In this document: in pieces, positions 17,582 through 26,957 of the stretch
How positions within the stretch are numbered: the first letter of the stretch is position 1
Layout: each line of letters starts with the position of its first letter
Assembly (NCBI GenBank): GCA_964413535.1
Contig: CAYPTB010000058.1
Location: 4,499-68,498 of the forward strand
Origin: CAYPTB01 sp964413535
GTDB lineage: Bacteria > Planctomycetota > UBA1135 > GCA-002686595
Direction: 5' to 3'
Length of the DNA: 64,000 bases
Position numbers and translations under genes: made by a program
The notes under the pieces: generated by a model
What the model saw: the letters and a program-made list of their open reading frames with translations, nothing else
What the model was told of the DNA's origin: nothing
Database searches by the model: none

Positions 17582-17871
17582 GCGACGCGCGGCTCGATGC
17601 TCCGCTCGCGCTCGGACCGGGGGAGACGACCTGGGAGCGCGACCTGGCCGCCGGCCGCATCGAAGGCCGCTCGCCGCCGGAGCTGCTCGATCCCACGTCC
17701 GCGATCGACTTCACGTGGGCGGACGCGCACGGGCTCCGCGTGAGGGTCTCCGTCTGGCCGCGCGCGGACGGGACGTTCGAGGCGCCGCTGTTCCCCGCCG
17801 GCACGGCCGACGTCGCCTATCGTTTGCGCGGCGGCGACAGGGGCACGAGCGCGGTGCTGTCGATCCCCTGA
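17578..17871 (+). CDS. Hypothetical protein coupled to the zinc-ribbon protein
   Basis: A GTG at 17578 overlaps the previous stop and opens 97 codons. The peptide is acidic, with no signal or membrane segment, and has a beta-rich C-terminal half (RVRVSVWPRADGTFEAPLFPAG). No family is recognised. Its support is the tight GTGA junction, the right codon bias and the lack of a better frame on either strand. Confidence 0.5.
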   Translation: MSDARLDAPLALGPGETTWERDLAAGRIEGRSPPELLDPTSAIDFTWADAHGLRVRVSVWPRADGTFEAPLFPAGTADVAYRLRGGDRGTSAVLSIP

Positions 17872-17928
17872 TAGGGATGCCCCGTCAGGGGCCGGACGTC
17901 GGCCGCGTTCGCGTAGTCTGGGGCTCCC

Positions 17929-18924
17929 ATGCGCGAGCTCCTCGAGCCCTTCGTCGACGCCGGTGCGCGGCCGCAGCACGTCGAGCGCGTCGTGCGCGTG
18001 TGGCTCGCGGGTGGGGGCGTCGCGCGCGAGAGTCCCGAGCGGCGTCTCTCGTTCTCCAAAGCGCTGCGCGCGGCGCTCGACGAACTCGAGACGCGACTCG
18101 AGCGCGTCGCCGAGGTCGTGTCCGAGCATCCCGGCGCGGACGGCGGCGAGCGATTGCTCCTGCGCCTCGCGGACGGCAAGAGCGTGGAGAGCGTGCTCCT
18201 GCCGCGCGACGGCGTGTGCGTCTCGACGCAAGTCGGCTGCGCGGTCGGCTGCACGTTCTGCATGACGGGCGTCGGCGGGCTCGAGCGGCAGCTCTCGAGC
18301 GCCGAGATCCTGGCGCAGGTCGTTCAGGCGCGCCGCCGCCGCCGGCTACGGCGCGTCGTGCTGATGGGCATGGGCGAGCCGTCGCACAACCTGCCCGCGG
18401 TGCTCGAAGCCTTGACCTACCTCGGACACGCCGGCGGCTTCGGCCACAAGGAGCTCGTGTTCTCGACCGTCGGCGAGCCACGCGTCTTCGAGCGGCTCCG
18501 CGCGAACGCCGTCAAGCCGGCGCTCGCGCTCTCGCTGCACACGACCGACCGCGCCAAACGCGAAGCCCTCCTGCCGCGCGCGCCGAAGGTCGAGCCGCGC
18601 GAGCTCCTCGAGTGCGCCCTCGACTACGCCGCGCGCACGGGCCACCCGCTGCAGCTCCAGTGGACGCTGCTGGCCGGCGTGAACGACGGCGACGACGAGC
18701 TCGAGCGCCTCGTCCCCTGGCTGCGCGGCCGCCGCGCGATCGTGAACTTCATCCCCTACAACCGAGTCGAGGCCTTCGCGCACGCGAGCACGTCGCCCGA
18801 GCGCGCGCCGGAGCTCGTGCGCACCCTGCGCGCGAACGGCATCCTCGCCAAGCTGCGCCTCTCCGTCGCGAGCGACGTCGACGGCGCCTGCGGCCAGCTC
18901 CGCGCGCGCCTGCAGCCGTCGTAG
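17929..18924 (+). CDS. rlmN: RlmN/Cfr-family radical SAM RNA methyltransferase
   Basis: The 331-residue product has the radical-SAM cluster motif C-x3-C-x2-C at Cys104, Cys108 and Cys111 (GCAVGCTFC). It has the SAM-contact motif MGMGEPSHN and the family-specific FSTVGE. Both catalytic cysteines of this dual-site mechanism are present: Cys97 in GVCVSTQVGC, and Cys321 in DVDGACGQL. It should add a methyl group to C2 of an adenosine, as RlmN does in 23S rRNA and some tRNAs. It is shorter than Escherichia coli RlmN, mainly at the N-terminus, and could be a divergent paralogue. It is a single gene 57 bases after the small acidic protein gene. Confidence 0.85.
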   Translation: MRELLEPFVDAGARPQHVERVVRVWLAGGGVARESPERRLSFSKALRAALDELETRLERVAEVVSEHPGADGGERLLLRLADGKSVESVLLPRDGVCVSTQVGCAVGCTFCMTGVGGLERQLSSAEILAQVVQARRRRRLRRVVLMGMGEPSHNLPAVLEALTYLGHAGGFGHKELVFSTVGEPRVFERLRANAVKPALALSLHTTDRAKREALLPRAPKVEPRELLECALDYAARTGHPLQLQWTLLAGVNDGDDELERLVPWLRGRRAIVNFIPYNRVEAFAHASTSPERAPELVRTLRANGILAKLRLSVASDVDGACGQLRARLQPS

Positions 18925-19287
18925 CGCGCAGGCGAATCGCCAAGCAGACGGCAATCTGGTGCATCGGACTGGGAGCACGGCAAACGCCCTCGCGCCGGAG
19001 CACGCTCCCGACGCCGAAGCGCCGTCACTCCGAACACGGCGGTCAGGGCCGCCACGACCACACCGAACTCGTTCTTCTGCACGCCGAGCACCTCCGGGCC
19101 CCTGAACGAACGAGGGGTGCCCCGGGATTCGACGAGTTCGAGTTCTTGGACCTCGCGCTCTCGCCGCGGTCGGTCCTGAGCGCGAACGAAGCGCGCGATC
19201 ACCAAGAGCCGAGGCCTTGCGACGTCGTGCGCGGGCGCGCGGGTTCGACCGCGCGCCCCGATCCAAGCGCTCGCTAGCGCGTCGCTG
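18925..19287. other. Intergenic region between rlmN and the helicase stop
   Basis: No gene is supported. A minus-strand frame around 19040-19090 encodes a short hydrophobic stretch followed by arginines, but it has no clear start or stop in a sensible place. A strong hairpin near 19233 is listed separately. Confidence 0.45.
19233..19258. terminator. Strong GC hairpin between convergent rlmN and helicase genes
   Basis: GGGCGCGCGG (19233-19242) pairs perfectly with CCGCGCGCCC (19249-19258) around a 6-base loop, about 30 bases beyond the helicase stop. It can serve either strand. There is no U-tract on either side. Confidence 0.45.
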
Positions 19288-20868
19288 TCAGAACGTTCCG
19301 CGGATGCTGCCGCCGCCACGGCCGCGGCGGCCACTGCCGCCGCCACCGCTGCGCGGAGCGCCGCCGTTGCGGGCTTCGGGCGGTCGGCTCGCGTTGTTGG
19401 CGGGCGTGCGGCTCGACTCGTTGCGCTGCGAGACGTGGGCGGATCCGCCGCGCTTCCCGGCGTTGTTCGACGAACGCTGGCGCGCTCCGCCGGAGCTGGC
19501 GGGATGGGCGGCCTGCCCACGCGGTGCCGATCCGCGTTCGCCTCCGGACGAGCGTGACGTCGACGGCGTCGTCCCGTTGGCCTTGGCGCGGCGCGCCGCG
19601 GCGCGCGGGGTGTCGGCGCGGGCTCGACTGCGTCCGGGCTTCGCCCGGCCGTTGCTCGTGCGCGAGGCACCGCGGCCCGCCTTCGCGCTCAGGCGCTCGC
19701 CGACCGCGGTCGACGATTCCTCGAAGCCCTCGACGAAGCGTCGTTCGATCGACGACCCGAGCTTGCGCTCGATGTCGCGCACGGCTTCGCCGTCGGCCCT
19801 CGTCACGAAGGTGCAGGCCTTGCCGGTGAGCTCCGCGCGGCCGGTGCGGCCGATGCGGTGGGTGTAGGCGTCGGGCGTGTTGGGCACGTCGAAGTTGATG
19901 ACGTGCGAGATGCCGGCGACGTCGATGCCGCGCGCGGCGATGTCCGTCGCCACGAGGACGTCGTACGTGCCCGCGCGGAAGCCGGACATGGCTCGGTCGC
20001 GCTGGGGCTGCGACATGTTGCCCTGCAGGGCCACGGCGTTGTGGCCCGCGCGGGCGAGGCGATCGGCCAGCCGTTTCGTGCGGTGCTTCGTGCGCAGGAA
20101 GACGATGGCCGACTTGAAGTCGTCGCCGGCCAAGAGGTGGCAGAGCAAATCGATCTTGCGCTCCTCGCCGACGGGGTAGAGCGCGTGCTCGATCGTCGAC
20201 GCGGGCATCCCGTGATTGAGCTCGACGACGTGCGGCTGAACGAGGATCCGATCGGCCAGCCCGCGGATCTCCTTCGGCATCGTGGCCGAGAAGAGCAGGT
20301 TCTGACGCTTCCTGGGCAGCGCGGCGAGGATCTTCTTGATGCTCGGCAGGAAGCCCATGTCGAACATGTGGTCGGCTTCGTCGAGCACGAGCACCTCGAT
20401 CCGATCGAGCCGCGCCTCGCGCTGCTCGTACAGGTCGAGCAAGCGACCGGGGCAAGCGATGATCACGTCGGGTTGGCGCCGCAACGCGCGCACCTGCGCC
20501 GCCTGCGACACGCCGCCGAAGATCGTCGTGGACGTGGCCGCGGTGAACTGGCCGAGGAGCGAGAACTCCGCCTGGATCTGCGACGCGAGTTCGCGCGTGG
20601 GAGCGACGATCAGCGCGCGCGGACCTGGTTTGCGCTCGCCCGAGAGGCGTTGGAGGATCGGCAGCGCGAAGGCCGCGGTCTTGCCCGTGCCGGTCTGCGC
20701 CAAGCCGAGCACGTCGCGGCCCTGGAGCACCGCGGGGATGGTCTCGAGCTGGATCGGGCGAGGTTCGGTGAAGCCTGCGGCTTCGATTCCTCGTTGGATG
20801 TCGGGGCGGAGGGGGAACTGTTGGAAACCGGCCTTGGACCGGTGAGCGAGTGTCGTGTCGATGAGAAT
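19288..20868 (-). CDS. DEAD-box RNA helicase with basic low-complexity tail and no canonical start
   Basis: All DEAD-box motifs are present: Q motif with upstream aromatic (FQQFPLRPDI...PRPIQLETIP), AQTGTGKT, PTRELA, DEAD, SAT, RGIDV and HRIGRTGR. A long Arg/Ser/Gly-rich tail typical of RhlE-like RNA-binding helicases ends the protein. It should unwind RNA in ribosome assembly or decay. The first ATG/GTG/TTG in frame is a GTG at 20728-20730, which lies inside the helicase core and would remove the Q motif. The open frame continues up to a TGA near 20905 with no normal start. I set the boundary at an in-frame ATT (20866-20868). Another frame has an ATG at about 20927, so a frameshift near 20850-20900 is the alternative. 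Confidence 0.8.
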   Translation of the reverse strand: MLIDTTLAHRSKAGFQQFPLRPDIQRGIEAAGFTEPRPIQLETIPAVLQGRDVLGLAQTGTGKTAAFALPILQRLSGERKPGPRALIVAPTRELASQIQAEFSLLGQFTAATSTTIFGGVSQAAQVRALRRQPDVIIACPGRLLDLYEQREARLDRIEVLVLDEADHMFDMGFLPSIKKILAALPRKRQNLLFSATMPKEIRGLADRILVQPHVVELNHGMPASTIEHALYPVGEERKIDLLCHLLAGDDFKSAIVFLRTKHRTKRLADRLARAGHNAVALQGNMSQPQRDRAMSGFRAGTYDVLVATDIAARGIDVAGISHVINFDVPNTPDAYTHRIGRTGRAELTGKACTFVTRADGEAVRDIERKLGSSIERRFVEGFEESSTAVGERLSAKAGRGASRTSNGRAKPGRSRARADTPRAAARRAKANGTTPSTSRSSGGERGSAPRGQAAHPASSGGARQRSSNNAGKRGGSAHVSQRNESSRTPANNASRPPEARNGGAPRSGGGGSGRRGRGGGSIRGTF

Positions 20869-21314
20869 GGGTCTTCTGGTGGCGCGTCGCGCTTGGGGCG
20901 GACGCGGTCACCCTGCTTCGGACCCATACAACAGCGACGGGCTCGAGAAGGGTTTGGAAGGCGCGACCCCGCTTGGAGACCAGGGGATCCTGCTGTGCGC
21001 CTCGGCCACGCTCTGCGCGGGCCTTCGATCGCTCCCAGGGTTGCGAGCCTCGCCGTCCATCAGGAAGGCGCGCTCTCCCACGAAGCGAGCTTGCACAAGC
21101 TAGTCGACCGGAGGGGCGAGCGCCAGGAGAGATTCCTTCGCGCAGGCAGAAGTTCGTGCCGCGGACGTGCTTCTTCGAGCCGCCTGGCCCGTCGCCGGAG
21201 CGCGGGGGTGGGTGAGGAGCCTCGATTCCGTTGCTCTCGCGCGGCGACGGGCGGACCGGCGAGGACGAGGCTCATCGCCCGCTCGAGGCCGATCCGTGCT
21301 GCACGAGGACACGC
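20869..21314. other. Intergenic region between helicase and Fic gene
   Basis: About 445 bases. Part (20869-20927) may be the true N-terminus of the helicase in a shifted frame. Beyond that I see no supported gene. Several short open frames on both strands have no start signal or domain. Confidence 0.4.
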
Positions 21315-22445
21315 TCAGCCCGGAATCGCCTCCGGATCCGCGAGGCGATAGCTCGTGCTCCGACCGCCACCCTCGTTCTGCAGCAGGATCCCGCGCAGAG
21401 CGAGCTCGCGGATGTCCCTCAGCGCCGTGTCGGTGGAGCACTTCGCGAGCTTCGCGTACTTCGACGTCGTCAGCGCGCCCTCGAATCCGCCCAACAGGCG
21501 GTTGATCACGACCCGCTGGCGCTCGTTGACTGGCCGGCTTTGGATGCGAGCCCACAATCGAGCCTTGTGGAGCACGGCCGCCAGAGTCTCGTCGGCCGCG
21601 TCGATGGCGCGACCGAGGCAGCCGAGGAACCACGTCAGCCAGCGCGTGATGTCGAGGTCGCCGCGCTGTGCGGCTTCCAACTCCAGGTAGTAGTTCTTGC
21701 GCTCGGCCTCGAGCTGAGTGGAGAGGCTGTAGAAGCGCTCCGTCGTCCTGTCGGCGCGTGCGAGCGCGAGGTCGGCAATGGCCCTTGCGATGCGGCCGTT
21801 TCCGTCCTCGAACGGATGGATCGTGACGAACCAGAGGTGCGCGATCCCCGCGCGCAGGACCGGATCGATCGCGGCGGCGGACTCGAAGTCGCTCAGGAAA
21901 CGCTGCATCTCCGCCTCGATCCGATCCGCGGCCGGAGCCTCGAAGTGCACGCGCTCGCTTCCGATGGGACCGGAAACGACCTGCATTGGCCCCGCTTCGC
22001 TCGGACGCCATGCGCCGACCGTGATGCGCGAGAGCCCGCTGCGTCCCGTCGGGAAGAGCGCCGCGTGCCAGCCGAAGAGTCGCTCGCGGGTGAGCGGCGC
22101 AGCAGAGCTCCGCGTCGCGTCGAGCAGCATCTCGACCACGCCCTCGACGTCTCGACTCGGTCGTGGAAGGCCTGCGATATCGAGCCCGAGTCGTCGCGCG
22201 AGCGAGGAACGCACTTCGCTCGGGTTCAACGCTTCGCCCTCGATGGCGGAGGACTTGACGACGTCGTTCGTGAGCACTTCGAGACCTGCCTCCGCGCGTA
22301 GGTCGAAGCCGAGTGCTTCCATCTTCCCGAGCAGCCGTCCCTGCCTGTGACGCACCGCGGCGAGGTCCTGCGCGATCGCCGCCGCATCCCACGTGAACGC
22401 GGGCCAGCGAGGCCGCTCATGCAGAAAGGTGGCGTCCCGTCGCAT
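21315..22445 (-). CDS. Fic-domain AMP-transferase with N-terminal DUF4172
   Basis: The 376-residue product has an N-terminal DUF4172 region (about 1-90, with RPRWPAFTWD). Within it is the inhibitory helix motif SSAIEG (65-70; Ser...Glu69-Gly70), which in class II Fic proteins blocks ATP binding. The Fic core carries HPFEDGNGR (210-218), the catalytic loop. The C-terminal winged helix (SKYAKLAKCSTDTALRDIREL) suggests DNA binding, perhaps at its own promoter. It should transfer AMP to a target protein hydroxyl when relieved of inhibition. The ATG at 22443-22445 is preferred over an upstream start that would add a Cys/Arg-rich tail. A repeated motif lies 43-88 bases upstream. Confidence 0.9.
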   Translation of the reverse strand: MRRDATFLHERPRWPAFTWDAAAIAQDLAAVRHRQGRLLGKMEALGFDLRAEAGLEVLTNDVVKSSAIEGEALNPSEVRSSLARRLGLDIAGLPRPSRDVEGVVEMLLDATRSSAAPLTRERLFGWHAALFPTGRSGLSRITVGAWRPSEAGPMQVVSGPIGSERVHFEAPAADRIEAEMQRFLSDFESAAAIDPVLRAGIAHLWFVTIHPFEDGNGRIARAIADLALARADRTTERFYSLSTQLEAERKNYYLELEAAQRGDLDITRWLTWFLGCLGRAIDAADETLAAVLHKARLWARIQSRPVNERQRVVINRLLGGFEGALTTSKYAKLAKCSTDTALRDIRELALRGILLQNEGGGRSTSYRLADPEAIPG

Positions 22446-22487
22446 CTCTCGCGGGAGATCGTGCCCACCCCACCGTCGAAGGGCAAA

Positions 22488-22533
22488 GCAATCACCGCAA
22501 GAAGTGCGGCGATTGGGGCGCGCAATCACCGCA
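22488..22533 (-). promoter_or_regulatory. Iterated operator-like motif upstream of the Fic gene
   Basis: Read on the minus strand, TGCGGTGATTGC occurs twice (22533-22522 and 22499-22488). Between them lies a near-inverted copy, AATCGCCGCA (22513-22504). The middle and proximal copies can form a 9-of-10 base-pair stem with a 5-base loop. The position, 43-88 bases before the start codon, fits a repressor operator or autoregulatory site for the winged-helix C-terminus of the Fic protein. Confidence 0.45.
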
Positions 22534-22613
22534 CGTTCACGTCGCGGCTCCGGCCGAGGACTTCGACGTGGGTGGGGGAGGCGCTCGCGGCGCGCGAAAC
22601 GCCTGATCGGCGT

Positions 22614-23450
22614 CTACAGCATTGGCAGCGTGCGCGGTCGCGGTCCGAGCGGGAAGGCGCGCTCGATCCGGGCGAGATCGGTCGGTAGGAGGACGAGGTC
22701 GCCGGCGCCGGCGTTCTCCTCGACGTGCTCCGCGCGCGAGGCCTTCGGGATCGCGAAGAGCCCGGGCTTCCGCACGAGGAAGGCCAACGCGACCTGGCGC
22801 GGCGTCGCGCCGTGGGAGGAGGCGATCTCGCGCAGCACGGCGCCGCCCGGAGTGCGATCGGGGAACGCGCCCGAGCCGAACGGCGAGTAGCCGACGAGCG
22901 CGACGCCGTGCGCGGTGCACCAGGGCAGCACCGCGTGCTCGATCCCGCGCTGCTCCAAATGGTAGAGCACCTGATTGCAGGCGATCCGTCCGGGTCCTGC
23001 GATGGCGAGCGCTTCCTCGAGATCGGGCACGTCGAAGTTGCTGACGCCCCACGCGTCGATCTTCTTCTGCTCGCGGAGCTCCTCGAAGGCTTCGATCGTG
23101 CCGCGGAGGGGCTCGTCCTCGCGCCAGTGGAGCAGGTAGAGATCCAGGCGATCGGTCCTCAGGCGCGCGAGCGAGCGCTCGCACGCCTGGAGCGTGCCCG
23201 CGCGCGACGCGTTGCCCGGCAGCACCTTGCTCACGAGGAAGACCTCGTCGCGCCGTCCGACGATGGCCTCGCCGACGACGTCCTCGGCGATCCCGTACAT
23301 CTCGGCCGTGTCGATGTGCGCGAGTCCGAGATCGAGGCCGCGTCGCAGCGCGGTGATCGCGGCTGCCCGCGTCTTCTCGCCGAGCTGCCACGTCCCCTGT
23401 CCGATCACGGGAACGTCTCGCTTCGTCGGCCCGAACGTATGGGTGCGCAT
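22614..23450 (-). CDS. Aldo/keto reductase
   Basis: The 278-residue product is a complete AKR barrel. It has the first strand GQGTWQLG, HIDTAEMYG with catalytic Asp and Tyr, VSKVLPGN with catalytic Lys, and LYLLHW with catalytic His. The cofactor half reads NQVLYHL, GYSPFGSG, and IPKASRAEHVEEN for NADPH binding. It should reduce a carbonyl to an alcohol in the cytosol; the substrate is not evident. The ATG at 23448-23450 starts MRTHTFGP, the natural first strand, so longer starts are rejected. It stands alone on the minus strand, 163 bases after the Fic start. Confidence 0.92.
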   Translation of the reverse strand: MRTHTFGPTKRDVPVIGQGTWQLGEKTRAAAITALRRGLDLGLAHIDTAEMYGIAEDVVGEAIVGRRDEVFLVSKVLPGNASRAGTLQACERSLARLRTDRLDLYLLHWREDEPLRGTIEAFEELREQKKIDAWGVSNFDVPDLEEALAIAGPGRIACNQVLYHLEQRGIEHAVLPWCTAHGVALVGYSPFGSGAFPDRTPGGAVLREIASSHGATPRQVALAFLVRKPGLFAIPKASRAEHVEENAGAGDLVLLPTDLARIERAFPLGPRPRTLPML

Positions 23451-23549
23451 CCGTAGGTGCTCCGGTGGAAGACCGCGTAGCCCGTGAGTCGGCGGTCGAG
23501 AAGCCCTCCTCCGAGGGTAATGAGTTGCTTTCCGGCTCACTCTGCCATG

Positions 23550-23571
23550 CTCCGATCGAAAGGCATCGGAG
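23550..23571. terminator. Small hairpin between the beta-helix protein and the aldo/keto reductase
   Basis: CTCCGAT (about 23550-23556) pairs with ATCGGAG (about 23565-23571) around an 8-base loop. It lies 108 bases past the stop of the large secreted protein gene and upstream of the reductase. It could terminate the former or form part of the latter's leader. Confidence 0.25.
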
Positions 23572-23678
23572 ACCCGCCGTCGACACGCCGCGGACCAGCG
23601 GCGAGCCGATTCAGCCTCGAGACCTCGGTCGTTGGTCGACGACCGGCACGTAACACGGCGCGGCCCGCAGCGGGTCGC

Positions 23679-26630
23679 TCACGGGACGGCCGTCATGCTC
23701 ACCGCGTTGCTCGTGTGCGTGACCTCGAGCGTCACCGGAACGAACGTGACGAAGGCATGGTAGAGCACCGTGCCGGCCAAGCTCGGGTCGAGTCCCGACG
23801 GAAGCTTGAAGACGACCTGGCGCGTGCCCTTGGCATCCAGCAAGCCGAGCTTGGGCATCAGGATCGCCGCGGTGCTCGCGTTCAGGAGGAAGTTGGAGTA
23901 CCAGTCCGGAACGAGGGGCAGCAACAGACCGTCGATCATCAGTCCGGGAGAAGTACCCGTGGCGCTGCCCACGATCAGGAAGGGGGCTCCGGCGTGCGCC
24001 GGCCCGGCGTCGAGCCGGAGTTCCTGCTTGCCCCCCGTGGCGAGGGAGATCGTCTCGGTGGGCGCGCTGAGCGCGACGCGTTCGAAGGCGCCCAGATCGA
24101 CGCTCGAACCTTCCGGCCCGACATCGAGCGCCATGGGATCGTCGATCAGGCGGGGCAGGCCAGTGGCGTCGTACGGCAGGACCTCGTCGAGCACCCCGTT
24201 CTCGTCGAGGTCCTTGTCTCCCACGGGTAGCAGCGCGTCGTCGCCCGTATCGATACCGAGCGAGCCCGTCACGAGGCGCAGGTCGTCGTCGATCGTTCCG
24301 AGGATGCCGTCGGGACCGAGGGGATCGCGGAACAGGGGGTCACCTCCGATGACGTCGGTCCCCGGAAGGTTCCCGGTCCAACCCTGGACGAGGCTGCGCT
24401 CGATGATCGTGTTCACGGAGTTGAACTGCGACGTTTCGAGGCTTCCGTCATCGTCCTGGTTCCCGTACAGGATGGAGTTCGACACGATTGTCTGGTCCCC
24501 CAGGGTTTCGTTGTACAGCCCGCCTCCCGATGCGCTCGTGTTGTTCGCGACCGTGCAGTTGATCAAGACCAAGCTGCTGTTCGCGAACTGGTAGCAAGCC
24601 CCTCCCTTCTTACCCGACGTGTTGCCACTGAAAACGCATTGGATGGCGGTCACCCTGGAATTGCGGCTCGCGATCGCGGCGCCGTGACCGATGGGCGCGG
24701 TGTTCCCGAAGAACCGGCAGTTGATCAGCGTCACGTCGCTCGCCATGTTCCAGACCGCCGAGCCACCGGCCGAGATGTTGTCGTTGGCCACGAAGTCACA
24801 ATCCTCGAAGAGCGCCTCGCAGAGTCGGTTGTAGGCGCCCGCGCCGCCGTTGTTGAACGTGCCCGCCGAGTTGTCGGTGATGAGGCACCCGCGAATGGTC
24901 GCGCCGCCCGAGCGATTGTTGATCCCTGCTCCGGCGTCTCCTTCATGGGGACCCGAATTGGCGTTGCCGTCGCGAACGACGAAGCGATCCAACCACGCCG
25001 TACCGTCGGCACCGGTGCCCGAAACGACGTGGATGCTGTTCTCTCCGGTGTTGGCGAAGTTCGGGCCGTCGTCCAGCGCGAGGTCGCCGGTCAAGATCGA
25101 GATGAGCTCTTCGCCCCGCTCTTCGAGTAACTGTTCCGTGCCCACGAATCCGCCGTACAAGCGCACGCCGGAGAGCATCTGGAACGAGGCGAAGCGATCG
25201 CCGGGCGTGAAACCTCCGCCTTGATCGGGGCGGTAGATCCCGCCGGCGACCCACAGCTCGTCGCCCGGCAACGCCCCCACGAGTGCGTCTTGGAGCTGCG
25301 CGTAGGCGTTCACCCAGCTCGTTCCATCGAGGCCGCCCTGGGAGCCATCCTTCACGTAGACGACCTTCTGGAAGCAATACACATCCGCCTTGCCGCTGCC
25401 CTGGACGGAGCCGTCCGCCAGCGGACTGCCGACGATTGCGACAGGCCCGAGCAGGGCGACGGAGGATCCGGCACGGCCCCCCGCGGCGCTGGGAGTGAGC
25501 TTGAGCGTCTGTTGCCACGCGTTCTTGCGCTCGAAGACGTAAGCCGCTCCGGCGTTCAGGCCGGCGGAGTCCTCGCGGTCCGCTCCGACGATCACTCGGC
25601 CGCCCGAGATCGCCACGGCCTTGCCGAAGAAGTCCGACTCTTGGGCGTCGTTCGCTTCGAGGATCGCGACCTCGTCCCAGGTATCGTCCAGCATCGATTC
25701 GGTGCCGTTCCCGTCACGCTGGTACACGTACGCCGCACCGGAGTTGAAACCGCCGGCACCGTCGAAGAACGATCCGACGACAATCCGGTCCAGACTCGAG
25801 TCGAGAGAGATGCCGAACAGGTCGTCGAAGGCCGCATTCGAAGCGGTCAGCTTGGCTTGCTGCTGCCAGGCGTTCCCGTTCTTCTCGAAGACGTAGACCG
25901 AGCCGGAGTCGAAGAACGGAATGCCCGGGTCCGCATCGTCGTCCTTGGGTGAGCCCACGACGACGGTCGTGCCGAAGACGTCGACCGTCGAGCCGAAGAC
26001 GTCGTTGGGCTCGGGGTCCGCGGGCAGGAGCTTGGCGACCTCGACCCACGTTCCGCCCACCTTCTCGAACAGGTAGGCTGCACCGGATTGGGCTCCGAAG
26101 TCGTCGTCGGCCGCCGCGCCGGCCACGATCAGGTTGCCGTACACAGCCACCTCGCGACCCAGGCCGTCGCCGAGGGCGGCGTCGGACGCGACCAACTTGG
26201 CGGTCTCGACCCAGGTTCCTCCGATCAGCTCGAACACGTAGACCGCGCCCGAGTCGACGGCGACGGTGTCGGCGAGCGTGGCTGCGACGACCGCGACCTG
26301 CTTGTGGACGTCGACGCAGTTGCCGAAGGCATCCCCGGCGGCGGCGTCACTCGCGCGGAGCTCGGCCGTGAGTTGCCAGTTCCCACCGTTCAGCCCGAAC
26401 ACGAACGCGGCGCCCGCCCCGGAACCCGCCACGTCGTCCGACATGGCGCCGACGATCGCCGTCTTTCCGTACGCCGCGACCGAAAATCCCACTAGGTCGC
26501 CGCTCGCCCCGCCCGGCGTCATCAGCGTTCCCTCGGCGCACTGCTGCGCAACAGCGGGCTCGACGAACATCGAGAAGGGCAACGCGAGAAGGACTTGGAT
26601 CGGACGCAACCCGAGCTTGGGGACGAGCAT
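23679..26630 (-). CDS. Large secreted FG-GAP beta-propeller/parallel beta-helix protein
   Basis: The 983-residue product has a Sec signal (cleavage near AVAQQ at about 28). Residues about 35-430 are eight or so FG-GAP-like repeats (for example LGREVAVYGNLIVAG...SGAAYLFEKVGGTWVEVAKL) forming a beta-propeller. From about 430 (VYVKDGSQGGLDGTSWVNAY) to about 860 come parallel beta-helix repeats rich in Asn, such as RGCLITDNSAGTFNNGG and LINCTVANNTSASGGGLYNE. The last 110 residues form a beta-rich C-terminal domain. Such proteins are exported by planctomycetes and probably sit on the surface as adhesins or polysaccharide binders; no catalytic site is visible. The ATG at 26628-26630 begins the signal peptide. 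Confidence 0.85.
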   Translation of the reverse strand: MLVPKLGLRPIQVLLALPFSMFVEPAVAQQCAEGTLMTPGGASGDLVGFSVAAYGKTAIVGAMSDDVAGSGAGAAFVFGLNGGNWQLTAELRASDAAAGDAFGNCVDVHKQVAVVAATLADTVAVDSGAVYVFELIGGTWVETAKLVASDAALGDGLGREVAVYGNLIVAGAAADDDFGAQSGAAYLFEKVGGTWVEVAKLLPADPEPNDVFGSTVDVFGTTVVVGSPKDDDADPGIPFFDSGSVYVFEKNGNAWQQQAKLTASNAAFDDLFGISLDSSLDRIVVGSFFDGAGGFNSGAAYVYQRDGNGTESMLDDTWDEVAILEANDAQESDFFGKAVAISGGRVIVGADREDSAGLNAGAAYVFERKNAWQQTLKLTPSAAGGRAGSSVALLGPVAIVGSPLADGSVQGSGKADVYCFQKVVYVKDGSQGGLDGTSWVNAYAQLQDALVGALPGDELWVAGGIYRPDQGGGFTPGDRFASFQMLSGVRLYGGFVGTEQLLEERGEELISILTGDLALDDGPNFANTGENSIHVVSGTGADGTAWLDRFVVRDGNANSGPHEGDAGAGINNRSGGATIRGCLITDNSAGTFNNGGAGAYNRLCEALFEDCDFVANDNISAGGSAVWNMASDVTLINCRFFGNTAPIGHGAAIASRNSRVTAIQCVFSGNTSGKKGGACYQFANSSLVLINCTVANNTSASGGGLYNETLGDQTIVSNSILYGNQDDDGSLETSQFNSVNTIIERSLVQGWTGNLPGTDVIGGDPLFRDPLGPDGILGTIDDDLRLVTGSLGIDTGDDALLPVGDKDLDENGVLDEVLPYDATGLPRLIDDPMALDVGPEGSSVDLGAFERVALSAPTETISLATGGKQELRLDAGPAHAGAPFLIVGSATGTSPGLMIDGLLLPLVPDWYSNFLLNASTAAILMPKLGLLDAKGTRQVVFKLPSGLDPSLAGTVLYHAFVTFVPVTLEVTHTSNAVSMTAVP

Positions 26631-26957
26631 GTCGAATCGCTGAGTTGGGGAGCAGGACGGGACGGACAGTTGCTCGCCAAGCTTATCCCGAGACCCTGCA
26701 TCGTGGGGAGCCGGCCTCCTCCAGGAGCGTCCCCCACGACCGTTCGTAAGACGCGCTCCGGAGCGGGCTTGCTCGAGCCGGGCGCGGGAGGTTGGCGTGC
26801 GCGACGCACTGAGGATTCGTCCGCGCCGTCGCCGCTGCGCCGTCCACGAACCCGCGGGTTCGGCCGAATCGCCGAACACCGGTCGACGGCATCTCGATCC
26901 GCGCTCAGTTCGAGCGATTCGACGGCGTCGGCTCGAAGCGGACGACTCTCGACTACG
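26631..26957. other. Divergent intergenic region
   Basis: These 327 bases separate two genes transcribed away from each other and must hold both promoters. No clear promoter hexamers, tRNA or small gene is visible. Confidence 0.4.

Noticed and set aside
19030..19100. Small hydrophobic minus-strand peptide resembling a sorting tail
   Set aside because: No start codon with a binding site, no sensible stop before it enters rlmN, and no Pro-Glu-Pro or similar motif.
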